Assembly (NCBI RefSeq): GCF_010384365.1
Contig: NZ_CP048397.1
Span: forward strand, 6,138,001-6,202,000
Length of the DNA stretch: 64,000 nt
From: Streptomyces sp. S4.7
GTDB lineage: Bacteria > Actinomycetota > Actinomycetes > Streptomycetales > Streptomycetaceae
Direction: 5' to 3'
Every line of letters begins with the position of its first letter. Position 1 is the stretch's first letter. Made by a program: the position numbers and the translations under genes. The notes under the pieces are model-generated. The model worked only from the letters and a program-made list of their open reading frames with translations, did no database searches and was not told the DNA's origin. Positions 27,701 through 36,951 of the stretch are shown in pieces.

Positions 27701-30241
27701 CAGTTCCTTGAGCCTGGCCTGCTGTTCACCATGGACGGCGACCAGATTTCCCTGGGTGAGGCTGAGAACGACGACGAGGCCGGGAAGAAGGAGGCCAAGA
27801 AGAAGCGCGCCTCCTCCGCTCCCAAGAAGCCCAGTGGATCGGCACGCCGCCGCGATGTCATTCCGCTGGCGGACGTGGACGACTGGATTGCCTTCCTGGA
27901 GTCCATGCTTGGCACGGGACCGGTGCCGGAGGAAACCTTCGCCACGACGGTCGACTCCCTGGACGAGCTGAAGAAGCTCGAAGACCTGATCCAGGCAGAG
28001 ATGGGCATGGACGACGCCCGCAAGGCGGTGGAGACGCGGTATCCGTGGATGCGAGTTGTCCGCGACATCGCCGAGGAACAGGGTTTCCTTCACTGGGAGT
28101 TGGACTTCGCTGGTGTCTTCACCGGTAAGGCGGGAGGCTTCGACCTTCAGGTGGGTAACCCACCGTGGGTGCGGCCGGAATGGAAAGAGAATCCAGTACT
28201 CGCGGAGTACGAGCCGTGGTTCATGCTCACGGAGAAGCCCAAGGCGGAGGACAAGAACCGGCGGCGGGAGGCCGAACTCGCGCGCGACGAGGTACAGGAG
28301 TACCTGCTCGGCGAGATGACAAACACGGTGACGACGGCGTCGTACCTGGCGGCGTCACCGGTGTACCCACTCGTGGCAGGCACTCGGCCCGATCTGTATC
28401 GGGCGTTCATGTGTGAGATTTGGGACCACGCTGGGCGTGGCGGGACGGCTGGGATGGTGCACCCTGACACCCACTTCGCGGGGGACAAGGAGGCCTCGCT
28501 GCGGGCAGCGGCGTACCGGCGGCTACGCGTGCACGGTGACTTCGTCAATGCAGGCAACCGCTTCTTCCCGCCGCCGGTGGGGCGGTCCAGTCACTTCGGC
28601 GTGCACATCTACGGGGCCCAAGGGGAGATCTCCTTCGACTCGTTGTCATGGCTCTTCACGGTCGACGCGCTTCGGTTGTCCGCCTCTGCCGAGAACGTCG
28701 GCACCGACCCCGGCGTCAAGTACAACGGAGACTGGGACGAACGCCCCCACCCGAAGCGGGTCGTCCGTGTGACCCCCGGCACCCTCAAGCGTTGGCAGAA
28801 ACTCGCCGGTGATGAAGGGCCCCTGGAGCACACACGCCTGCTCACACCGGTGAGCACAGCGGAGGACACGGCGATCGACGCGCTGGGGGCCTATCCCCTG
28901 CGCCTCGGCATGCCGAAGCTCAGAGTTTCCGTCGGATTCGATGAAGGTGCTTCTAAGAAGGCGCAGTTCGGCCCGGAGAAAGACCAGCGACTCATCGACT
29001 ACAACACGGGAATCAACGGCCAGGACGACTACCAGGCGACAGCTTGGAGCGACGTCATTCTCAAGGGGCCGCAAATCGGCGTTGCGAACCCGATGTACAA
29101 GCAGCCCAGCCAGGGCAGCGGAGAGGTATGCGGCCTCGACCCGAAGGCGCTCGTGGACGACGCGGTACCCGAGTCCGAGTACCGGCGCGTGGCACCGCAC
29201 GCCGTGTTCGTGGGCGAACAGGACAGGTGGACCGACTGGGAGAAGTACGAGGCGCTGCTCGCGTCGCCGGAGGAGTGGGCACAGGCCCGGCTGCAGCTCG
29301 CGGAGAGGCGTGAGGTGCAGCCGGAGGAGATCGAGGACGAGCAGGTCAAGAAGCTCCTGCTGGCCAAGGCCAGTAGGCCATACACCCATTACTACCGAAT
29401 CGCTTGGCGAAGGATGATCGCGCCTGATACCGAACGCAGTCTCTACGTCGCGTTGCTGCCACCTGGGGTAACGCACATCGACGGTATGTGTAGTGCTTCG
29501 GTTAGTGACCGTCGTAAAGATGTCTTGAACGCTGGTCTGTGGGCGGGAATCCCAAGCGATTACTTGCTACGTACAAGTGGTGACAGTCACCTCAATCCCG
29601 CTCGGGCTGCAGGCATGCCTGCAGCACATGTTGACCACCCCCTAGCCCCCGCCCTCCTCCTCCGTACCCTCCGTCTGAACGTCCTCACCGCCGCCTACGC
29701 CGACCTCTGGGCAGAGCTCTACGACCCCAAGTGGCCCGGCTACGAGCCTTGGGCGATCAACTGGCCCAACCTCAAGACCGAGCTGCGCAACGTCACCCCC
29801 ACCTGGCAGCGCGACACCCCTCTCCGTACCGAGTACGCCCGCCGCGCCGCCCTCGTCGAGATCGATGCCCTCGTCGCCGTATGGCTCGGCATCGATGCGA
29901 ACACGCTCATCGCCATGTACCGGGCCCGTTTCCCGATCATGCAGGACTTCGACCGGGTGACCTGGTTCGACGCCGAGGAGCGGAAGATCGCCGGAGACCG
30001 GTACACATACGGCTTCGACCAGACCAAGGACCACTGGACCCAGTTCGAGGAATACCGCGAGGCCTACGACAAGGACCCGCACACCGACACTCCCGTCCCC
30101 GATGGCTACACCGCCCCCTTCTACAAGGCCAACCGAGAACGCGAAATGCGCCAAGCCCACGCCTACTTCAAGCAGCGCCTCGATGAAGCCGTAGCCAAGG
30201 GTCTGTGGGACCCGGAGAAGATGGAGGTCCCGACCCCGTGA
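24743..30241 (+). CDS. giant Eco57I/PglX-type adenine methylase (DrmMI-like)
   Basis: An 1832-residue protein with the gamma-class N6-adenine methyltransferase signatures: ICEPALGSGAFLNEA (AdoMet loop) at 640-654, FGIDLNATGVELAEVSLWLN shortly after, and the catalytic NPPW at 1139-1142. About 490 residues separate the two motifs, far more than in PglX or Eco57I, and include a Lys/Ala linker (KKEAKKKRASSAPKKPSG). The first 600 residues are a helical domain of the type that precedes methylase cores in DISARM, BREX and type IIG enzymes; I see no nuclease motif there. The C-terminus (1200-1832) probably reads DNA sequence. Parts around 26.7-27.7 and 29.4-29.6 kb use less GC-rich codons. It overlaps both neighbours by 4 nt. 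Confidence 0.9.
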   Translation: MSYTYDSFANRGEYLSAHYFSEELENTLKKSKAGDEGLFTLWTSRETDPHDPQPTPREVLPRLRGEYLSTVRPFLAARAQQEELGSTYDDPTGEWPERITTWHTAVLKALGYDGDRPEPITVHNAGKEYELRVAWHGDGILAVDCGWTAKLDDALDPDEAGQLLHPLKTADGVLEVGEKLAGWLFQSELHEPGGDTPRFVLLLCGGVLVLADRNSWAEGRYLAASLDAALARNDTAKAGELALLAALYSHDMLAPRPDGKGRRIDDLLKASRDNAVGVNSELRKGLQHSVEIIANEVLARLREAEVEPREIEDLKKGPFAKQLTRESLRYLYRILFLLYAEARPELGILPADDSTYQTGYSIARLRELVARERKLVEEDSRIGFHLYASLDVLFNKVNYGHRPHGTETDDDKPAEERSELRGLRFEPLRSELFNPKAITLIGRRILHPHWDEDGDEPPRWLDLRLRNDALHQVLRLLTMKEAGQKGRQGGFISYRNLGINQLGAVYEGLMSYTGIIAKDELAEVAKPGAKKGGKQYGDPEKGSWLIPADRLKLYEENTYVVYSAQDAEQYGLRGPKKYAKGTFVYRLAGRDRETSASYYTPESLTKVTVELALKHRLDQEKDADGNTVQTRASELLRYTICEPALGSGAFLNEAINQVAKEYLKRRQDELGVSLDTSKTLDAEQKVKAYIALHNAFGIDLNATGVELAEVSLWLNTMHPGMRAPWFGLHLRRGNSLIGARRWVYEAERIKKERTIGAQTPTKLPFRAAEDGAEQLLPDGAVHQFLVPTPGWGAIVGASGDAKKLVEQLAGTQVEQLKAWKNSIKAKPKATGGKGSQLARLQAAATRVEFLWKLVAKRMELSEREIARTIDVWGTDREDDTEEYAFLRRDKQTPDQGLPLSKEQVFKDLFTAEGSPYWRLKQVMDAWCALWFWPLEKVGLLDGSDAEYDTAAVVTAQAGADLDMLLSSVAGSTVEVAERTPEPSPVPQFLEPGLLFTMDGDQISLGEAENDDEAGKKEAKKKRASSAPKKPSGSARRRDVIPLADVDDWIAFLESMLGTGPVPEETFATTVDSLDELKKLEDLIQAEMGMDDARKAVETRYPWMRVVRDIAEEQGFLHWELDFAGVFTGKAGGFDLQVGNPPWVRPEWKENPVLAEYEPWFMLTEKPKAEDKNRRREAELARDEVQEYLLGEMTNTVTTASYLAASPVYPLVAGTRPDLYRAFMCEIWDHAGRGGTAGMVHPDTHFAGDKEASLRAAAYRRLRVHGDFVNAGNRFFPPPVGRSSHFGVHIYGAQGEISFDSLSWLFTVDALRLSASAENVGTDPGVKYNGDWDERPHPKRVVRVTPGTLKRWQKLAGDEGPLEHTRLLTPVSTAEDTAIDALGAYPLRLGMPKLRVSVGFDEGASKKAQFGPEKDQRLIDYNTGINGQDDYQATAWSDVILKGPQIGVANPMYKQPSQGSGEVCGLDPKALVDDAVPESEYRRVAPHAVFVGEQDRWTDWEKYEALLASPEEWAQARLQLAERREVQPEEIEDEQVKKLLLAKASRPYTHYYRIAWRRMIAPDTERSLYVALLPPGVTHIDGMCSASVSDRRKDVLNAGLWAGIPSDYLLRTSGDSHLNPARAAGMPAAHVDHPLAPALLLRTLRLNVLTAAYADLWAELYDPKWPGYEPWAINWPNLKTELRNVTPTWQRDTPLRTEYARRAALVEIDALVAVWLGIDANTLIAMYRARFPIMQDFDRVTWFDAEERKIAGDRYTYGFDQTKDHWTQFEEYREAYDKDPHTDTPVPDGYTAPFYKANREREMRQAHAYFKQRLDEAVAKGLWDPEKMEVPTP

Positions 30242-33200
30242 GGCCGACCCTCGAAGCACAGGGACTCAAGGAGAGCCTGCTCCAGTACCTGTCCACGACG
30301 TACGGTCTGGCGGACGAGGGTGCCCGAAAGGCCCTGAACGCCTTCCTCGGGGACGAGACGACGGGCATGTTCCGCGGCCCGTACCTCCGCCTGCGTACCC
30401 CGTTCACCCCGGCCGACGACGGCTGGCAGCAGCACCTGGACTGGGTACGTACCGACGGTTGGACGCCGTACGCCCACCAGGCCCGCGCCTTCGCCCGGCT
30501 CACCTCCAAGGACGGCCACACACCCCAGCCCACGCTCGTCACCACAGGCACCGGTTCCGGCAAGACCGAGTCGTTCCTCTACCCCGTACTCGATCACTGC
30601 GCCCGCGAGCGCGCGGCCGGGAACAACGGGGTCAAGGCGGTCTTCCTCTACCCGATGAACGCCCTGGCCACCGACCAGGCGGCCCGTATCAACGATCTGC
30701 TCACCGATTACGACGAGTTGAGCGGTGTTCGCGCCGGCCTGTACATCGGGGAGAAGGCGGCGACGCACTATGACCGGGTCTACACCCGCCGCCAGGACAT
30801 GCAGCTGTCCCCGCCGGACATCCTGATTACCAACTACAAGATGCTCGACCTGCTGCTCCAGCGCGCGGCCGACGCACCGCTGTGGGACGGCAGCGACATC
30901 CGCTACGTGGTTGTCGACGAGTTCCACACGTACGACGGCGCGCAGGGCACCGACGTCGCCATGCTGCTGCGCCGTCTCGCCATCGCCGTCGATGCCAACC
31001 GGCCCGGCACGCCGCTCGGCTTGATCACCCCTGTCGCCACCTCCGCGACCCTCGCCTCCGGCACCGATGAGGACGGGGTACAGCAACTCCTCTCCGTGGC
31101 CACCAACGTCTTCGGCACAGAGTTCACCGAGGACGCGATCGTCGGCGAGGACCGGCTGACGGTCGACGAGTTCATCCTGGGTGAGGACGAGTCGATCCCG
31201 GACGCGAGATTCCTTCCCGGCCAGGCCACGCCCCCCGAGACCCTGACCGCTCTGCCAGACCCGGCATCCGGCCCCGAAGAGCTCGCGGACCTCGCCGAGG
31301 CTGTCACCGGAAGCCGTGTCACCGACCCGGTCGCCCTCGGTGCCGCGCTCAAGCGCAACCGGCTCACGTACGCGGTCCTGAACGCCTTCGACGGCACGGT
31401 GCGCACGTACGACGAGGTGCTCGACGTGATGCGCCGCAGTGGTGCGAAGAGCTGGGACGAGGCGATCACGACGCGGCCGCAGATCGCCGCGCTGGCCCTC
31501 GCCCGCTTCGTGGCCCTGCTGTCCGTGGCGCGCGACCCGGACGCGCCGGCCGCGCTCAGCCGCCCCTTCGTCCAGATCGAGGTGCACCAGTGGGCGCGGT
31601 CCGTCACCCGCATGCTGCGTGGCGTACTGCCGTGGCCGAAGGCCGAGTTCGCGTGGGACACAGCGGGGGCGCAGAGCCAGTCGCGTACGACGCCGGACAC
31701 CACCACCTCCCGCGACACCAAGATCTTCCTGCCCGCGGTGTACTGCCGTGAGTGCGGGCGTTCCGGTTGGTCGGTCCTCGCCCCCGAGTCGGACTTCGAG
31801 GAGCTGAACTTCGAGGCCCACAAGATCCGTCGGGCCACCGTCACCGCGGAGAAGGCGAAGGTGCGCACCCTGGTGGCGGCCACCGACAACGAGGCCCGCG
31901 AGGGCAACGGCCGTACCGCCATGGATCCGGCGGCGCAGAAGTCGCTGACCACCGGCGGCGCGGGCGTGCTCATGGTGCTCGACGGCCTGTGCCAGCGCCT
32001 GCGACTGCCCGACCCCCAGGGCGACTACGACGACGAGGGCAACCCGGCGCCCGGCGGCACCGACTCCGCCTTCGTCCTCGTCCAGCTCGGCGACACCGCG
32101 GAACGGGCCGCCAAGGACGACTGGTGCCCGGCCTGCGGTACGCACAACGCGATCCGCTTCGTCGGTACGGGTGCCGCCGCGCTGGCCGCCGCGTCCGTCA
32201 CCCAGCTGTTCACCGGCGGGGAGATGGACAAGGAGCAGCGTGAGACGAAGACACTGATGTTCAACGACTCGGTGCAGGACGCTGCGCACCGGGCCGGGTT
32301 CGTCGCCTCCCGCTCGTACACCTTCTCTCTGCGGGCTGTGTTCACCAAGCACCTGAGCGAGCAGCGGCCCAGCGCGCTCAACGACCTCGTCGCCGATGTC
32401 GTCGCGGCCACGACCGACCGTGAGACGCTCGCCGCCGTTGTCCCGCCGGACCTGCACGACGACACGGGTGTGGCGCGCCTGCTGTCCGGCCAAGGACGCG
32501 GCGGGGACAAGAAGACCTGGGACCTGATTGGTGAACGGTTCGCGTTCGAGGCCGTGATGGAGTTCGGGCACCGCTCCCGCAACGGCCGTACCCTCGAACT
32601 GACCCGTACCTCAGCCGCCTGGGTGGACGTCCCCGACGAGCAGGCGGCCGTGGCGCTCGTGCGCGCCGCTCATGAGGAGGCCGCCCACCGCGGGTTGACG
32701 CTTACCGAGCACGATGACGCCCGCTATCTGGCTTTTCTGCGCGGCCTGTTGGAGCGGCTGCGTACGCGTGGGGCGGTTGGGCACCAGTGGCTGGAGAAGT
32801 TCCTCGACGAGGCGGGCACCAGCCGTTACTTCATCTGGGGAGGCCGCCCGCGCGGCATGAAAGCCTTCCCCAAGGGGGTCTCCGCACCGAGCTTCCTGCT
32901 CGCGCGGCCCAAGCCGAGCAGCGAGTTCGACTTCGCCGCCGGACGTCTGTCCTGGTACCAGACCTGGGCCCAGCGTTGCCTCGACATGACCCGTGAGCAG
33001 GCCGACGAGTTCTGGGTGCGGCTGCTGCCCCGGCTCACTGACGCTGGGCTGCTCGCTGCGCGCACCCCGAGCGACACGGCCGCCCGTCTGTACGGCCTTC
33101 AACCGGGCGCCATCCGGCTGCAGTTGCTGACCGACGCGCAGGTCAACGAGGCGTATGTGCGCTGCCCGAAGTGCTTCTGGGAGCAGACCGTCCACCCCTC

Positions 33201-36200
33201 GCTGCTGGCGCAGTACCACGGGCAGCCCTGCCAGGCGTATCGCTGCACGACCGGGCGGCTGGTCGCGGGGGACCGGTGGCTGGAGACCGTGGACCGGCAC
33301 GACCGGGACCGCGACTACCGCGACGACTACTACCGCAGCCTGTATCGGCGAGCGGGTACCTATCAGGTCATCACTGCCGAGCACACCGGTCTGCTCTCCC
33401 GCGGCAAGCGTGAACGCGTCGAGGACGCCTTCCGCAACGGCGAGGGGTTCAACGATCCCAACGTGCTGTCCTGCACGCCCACCCTGGAGATGGGCATCGA
33501 CATCGGCGACCTGTCCGCCGTCGTCCTCGGTGCCCTGCCACGCCGCCCGGCCAACTACGCCCAGCAGGCGGGCCGGGCCGGACGCCGTACCGGTAACGCC
33601 TTCCTGCTGACCATCCCCGACCGCAAGCGCCGCGACCTGTACTTCCTCGACCGGCCACGGGACATGATCGACGGACGGATCGTGCCGCCGGGCTCGTATC
33701 TGTCGGCCATCGAGATCCTGCGCCGGCAGTACACCGCCCACCTCCTCGATCTCGCCGCGCGCGGACGGCTGCTGCGCGAGGACGGCAGGCCGCTGGCCGC
33801 GCTGTCGCGGCGGGTTGACGAACTCTTCGGCCCCTCCGGCTACCTCGCCGACTTCACGGACGCCGCCCTCGCCCACGGCGAGCAACTCGTCGCGGGCTTC
33901 CTCGCCCTGTTCCCGACCGGTGTGAGCGACACCGCCAAGGAGGAGTTGGAGAAGTACGCGGTCCGCGGCATCCGCAGCGCGATTGAGAAGGCCGAGCGGG
34001 AGTGGGAGCGTGAGAACCAGAAGCTGCGCACCCGTATCCGTACGATCCGTTCCGCGATCGACGAGCTCAAGGACGGCGACGACGAACAGGCGGACACGAA
34101 GGCGGAGTTGGAGGCCGAACTCGGCGCCCTCTCCAAGCAGGGTGCCACGCGCCAGCGCCAGCCCTCGCAGACCGTGCTGTGCGACCTCGGCCTGCTGCCC
34201 AACTACGCCCTCATCGACGCCACGACCACCCTCGAAGCCACCGTCTTCTGGCCCGAGGGCACCACACCGGAAGGCCGGCCCCGCTACAAGTCGAAGTCGT
34301 TCTCCTACGGGCGACCGCGCGGCTTCGCCCTGTCCGAACTCGCCCCCGGCAACACCTTCTACGCCGAGGGCTACAAGCACCGGATCACCGGCATCGACAT
34401 CGTCACCGGCCGGGACCAGGACTGGCGCCACTGGCGCTTCTGCCCCTCGTGCGGCTACGTCCGCACCGAGAACGCCGAGAACGACATCACGCCCTGCCCG
34501 CGCTGCGGGGAGGCGGGCATCGCCGACTCCGGCAGCCTGTGGCAGATCGTCCAGCCCAGCGTGGTGACGGCCCGCGACAAGCGGGAGGACGCCAGGATCG
34601 GCGACGAGAGCGACGACCGTGACCGCCGCTTCTACACCGTCGTCGACATGGTCGACATCCACCCCGACCACTTCGCCAAGGGCAAGTCCTGGCGGCACAC
34701 CAAAGAGATCTTCGGCGTCGACTACACCCGCCGTGCCGTCATCCGCCGTATCAACACCGGACCGCTCAGCATCGGCGCCCAAGAGAACGACCAGCTCGCC
34801 GGAAAGCCGGTGCGCATCGCCCCCTTCCACGTGTGCACCGCCTGCGGAGCAGCGAGCGCAGACGGGCGACCCGTCTTCGACGACGACCGGGACGCCGTCG
34901 ACAACTCCGCCAACCGTCAGCGCGAACTCAAGCACCACACCCCCTGGTGCCCGCTGCGGCGCGGCAAGAAGGGCGTACCCCAGGAACCGGTCCTGCTCGC
35001 CCACGAGTTGGAGACCGAGGCGCTGCGCATCCTGTTGCCGGCCGCGACCGTCCTCGTCGAGGAGAAGGTCCACTCCTTCCAGGCGGCCCTGCGCCTGGGC
35101 GTGGACGGCGCCTTCGGCGGCGACCCGCAGCACCTCGCCACCACCCTCGCCACCATGCCGGACCGTGACACCGCGGAGACACGACACTTCCTGGTCCTGT
35201 ACGACCGCCTCCCGCACGGCACCGGCTACCTCGACCGGCTCACCGACCCCGCGGCCTTCCGTCAGGTGCTGGAGGGCGCGCGCCGGCTGCTCGTGGAGTG
35301 CCCCTGCAACGAGGAGGGCGGACCGGCCTGCCACCGCTGCCTGTACCTCTACGCCGACGAGCAGTACATCGAGCGCGTGTCCCGCCAGGCCGCCTTGGAG
35401 ATCCTCGACGAACTCCTCGGCACCGACACCGACGCCTGGGACACCAAGAAGGTCGGCAACACCGATCAGATCGGTCTGGACGGACAGGTCGAGTCCGATC
35501 TGGAGGCACGCTTCCTCAAGGCCCTGCGCGGGTGGGTCGGACAGCGCGGCGACGCCGTGCTGGAGGAGAGCGGCGACAACAGCGCCTATCTGCGTCTCGA
35601 CGAAGTCGGCACCGTGCACGGCTGGCGTCTGACCGCCCAGCGCAACGAGGGTTACACCCGTACCGACTTCACCTTCGAACGCGTCGACGGCCCCAAGCAG
35701 AAGATCACCGTCTATCTCGACGGACACCGCTTCCACGCCTCCCGTCGGCACAACCGGCTTGCCGGCGATGCCGACAAGCGCAACCGGCTCCGGGCCGAGG
35801 GACGTGCCGTCTTCCAGCTCACCTGGGACGACCTCGACGCCTTCGAGCGGCAGACGAACACGGCCGAGTCCGGCGCGGGGCGGGAGGCGGCCGAGCCGGT
35901 GTGGCCGCCGTACCCGCGCAGTGCCCAGGACCTCGCCAAGCAGCTCTTCGCCGACCGTGGCGGCGACGACCTCGCGGCAACTGCCTTCACCGACCCGATG
36001 ACCATGCTCCTCGCCTACCTCCGCAGCCCGGACGACGCGGCCTGGGGCCAGCGGGCATCAGCCATGGTCGGCGGGCTCCTCGGGACCGGCCAGGAGATCC
36101 TCGTCGGCAACGGCACCCCCGACCAGACGTGCCAGACGCTCAGCGGGCTCCTCGACGCCTGGGGCCGCACCGACGGCATCGACCCGGCGCCCGTCCAGGG

Positions 36201-36951
36201 CACCGGCACGCTCAACCTGTTCCAGACCTGCGACCAGTCCGGTCTCCCCGTCGCCTTCCTCGTGGATGCGGCCACCGGCCACTGGTCCGCCCTGGCCTGC
36301 CTCGACGACACCGCGCTCGACCAGCTCGGCACGCCCGAACACAAGGCGCGCTGGCGCGCCTGGCTTCAGTGGTCCAACATCCTGCAATTCCTTGCCCACG
36401 ACGGCGGCGACGGCATTCAACTCACCACAGCCACCGCCGTGCGCTTCGACATCTCGGTCCTCAAGGCATTTGGCGGCCTTGGTGAACTCGAATCCCTCGT
36501 CGTGCGGTACGGCACCGGCACACCCGCGCCGCAGCCCGTACCCGCAGAGGCCTCCAACGAGACTCCCCTCGAAGCAGCGGTGCGGGATCTGCTGTGGGAC
36601 CAGGAGATCCTCGAATACCTCGACGAGGACGAACCCGACGCCCCCCTCACCCGCCTCGCCCACGTCTTGGCCGACGGCGGCAAGAAGGCCCCCGCTTACG
36701 GCTACGAGCTCGGCGAACGCGGCTGGCTCGCCGACTTCGTCTGGGACCACGGCACCCCGCAGATCGCCGTCATGGCCGAGCCGTACGACCAGGAGGACGA
36801 GGAAAGCGACAAGACCTGGAGTGCTTATCGCGACGCCGGGTTCACCATCCGCTCGGCCGACGACTGGCTCGCCGATCTCGATGCTCTGTTGAGCGTGCTC
36901 CCCGACGCCGCCGCCCGTCCCGACTCCGAAGAACAGAGTGCCTCACGATGA
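30238..36951 (+). CDS. giant DUF1998 DEAD-like helicase with nuclease-like tail (DrmA/DrmB-like fusion)
   Basis: A 2237-residue protein from GTG 30238 (GGAGG nine bases upstream, GTGA overlap). Helicase motif I TTGTGSGKTE is at 102-111 and motif II DEFH at 227-230. Motifs V-VI (TPTLEMGIDIG, QQAGRAGRR) come only at about 1081-1118, so some 850 residues are inserted between the lobes. Several CxxC pairs (CRECGRSG, CPACGTH, CPKCFWEQ, CPSCGY, CPRCGE, CTACGA) suggest zinc ribbons. The DUF1998 block ends with Cys1688, 1690, 1698 and 1701. A following segment (TRTDFTFERV, then ITVYLDGHRFH, Asp1810 and Asp1828) looks like a Vsr/DUF559 nuclease. DISARM splits these functions into DrmA and DrmB; Druantia DruE and MrfA are other relatives. 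Confidence 0.85.
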   Translation: MRPTLEAQGLKESLLQYLSTTYGLADEGARKALNAFLGDETTGMFRGPYLRLRTPFTPADDGWQQHLDWVRTDGWTPYAHQARAFARLTSKDGHTPQPTLVTTGTGSGKTESFLYPVLDHCARERAAGNNGVKAVFLYPMNALATDQAARINDLLTDYDELSGVRAGLYIGEKAATHYDRVYTRRQDMQLSPPDILITNYKMLDLLLQRAADAPLWDGSDIRYVVVDEFHTYDGAQGTDVAMLLRRLAIAVDANRPGTPLGLITPVATSATLASGTDEDGVQQLLSVATNVFGTEFTEDAIVGEDRLTVDEFILGEDESIPDARFLPGQATPPETLTALPDPASGPEELADLAEAVTGSRVTDPVALGAALKRNRLTYAVLNAFDGTVRTYDEVLDVMRRSGAKSWDEAITTRPQIAALALARFVALLSVARDPDAPAALSRPFVQIEVHQWARSVTRMLRGVLPWPKAEFAWDTAGAQSQSRTTPDTTTSRDTKIFLPAVYCRECGRSGWSVLAPESDFEELNFEAHKIRRATVTAEKAKVRTLVAATDNEAREGNGRTAMDPAAQKSLTTGGAGVLMVLDGLCQRLRLPDPQGDYDDEGNPAPGGTDSAFVLVQLGDTAERAAKDDWCPACGTHNAIRFVGTGAAALAAASVTQLFTGGEMDKEQRETKTLMFNDSVQDAAHRAGFVASRSYTFSLRAVFTKHLSEQRPSALNDLVADVVAATTDRETLAAVVPPDLHDDTGVARLLSGQGRGGDKKTWDLIGERFAFEAVMEFGHRSRNGRTLELTRTSAAWVDVPDEQAAVALVRAAHEEAAHRGLTLTEHDDARYLAFLRGLLERLRTRGAVGHQWLEKFLDEAGTSRYFIWGGRPRGMKAFPKGVSAPSFLLARPKPSSEFDFAAGRLSWYQTWAQRCLDMTREQADEFWVRLLPRLTDAGLLAARTPSDTAARLYGLQPGAIRLQLLTDAQVNEAYVRCPKCFWEQTVHPSLLAQYHGQPCQAYRCTTGRLVAGDRWLETVDRHDRDRDYRDDYYRSLYRRAGTYQVITAEHTGLLSRGKRERVEDAFRNGEGFNDPNVLSCTPTLEMGIDIGDLSAVVLGALPRRPANYAQQAGRAGRRTGNAFLLTIPDRKRRDLYFLDRPRDMIDGRIVPPGSYLSAIEILRRQYTAHLLDLAARGRLLREDGRPLAALSRRVDELFGPSGYLADFTDAALAHGEQLVAGFLALFPTGVSDTAKEELEKYAVRGIRSAIEKAEREWERENQKLRTRIRTIRSAIDELKDGDDEQADTKAELEAELGALSKQGATRQRQPSQTVLCDLGLLPNYALIDATTTLEATVFWPEGTTPEGRPRYKSKSFSYGRPRGFALSELAPGNTFYAEGYKHRITGIDIVTGRDQDWRHWRFCPSCGYVRTENAENDITPCPRCGEAGIADSGSLWQIVQPSVVTARDKREDARIGDESDDRDRRFYTVVDMVDIHPDHFAKGKSWRHTKEIFGVDYTRRAVIRRINTGPLSIGAQENDQLAGKPVRIAPFHVCTACGAASADGRPVFDDDRDAVDNSANRQRELKHHTPWCPLRRGKKGVPQEPVLLAHELETEALRILLPAATVLVEEKVHSFQAALRLGVDGAFGGDPQHLATTLATMPDRDTAETRHFLVLYDRLPHGTGYLDRLTDPAAFRQVLEGARRLLVECPCNEEGGPACHRCLYLYADEQYIERVSRQAALEILDELLGTDTDAWDTKKVGNTDQIGLDGQVESDLEARFLKALRGWVGQRGDAVLEESGDNSAYLRLDEVGTVHGWRLTAQRNEGYTRTDFTFERVDGPKQKITVYLDGHRFHASRRHNRLAGDADKRNRLRAEGRAVFQLTWDDLDAFERQTNTAESGAGREAAEPVWPPYPRSAQDLAKQLFADRGGDDLAATAFTDPMTMLLAYLRSPDDAAWGQRASAMVGGLLGTGQEILVGNGTPDQTCQTLSGLLDAWGRTDGIDPAPVQGTGTLNLFQTCDQSGLPVAFLVDAATGHWSALACLDDTALDQLGTPEHKARWRAWLQWSNILQFLAHDGGDGIQLTTATAVRFDISVLKAFGGLGELESLVVRYGTGTPAPQPVPAEASNETPLEAAVRDLLWDQEILEYLDEDEPDAPLTRLAHVLADGGKKAPAYGYELGERGWLADFVWDHGTPQIAVMAEPYDQEDEESDKTWSAYRDAGFTIRSADDWLADLDALLSVLPDAAARPDSEEQSASR

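Noticed and set aside
32611..35751. 1046-residue minus-strand open frame opposite the DUF1998 helicase
   Set aside because: Shadow of the helicase gene, whose own motifs are unambiguous.
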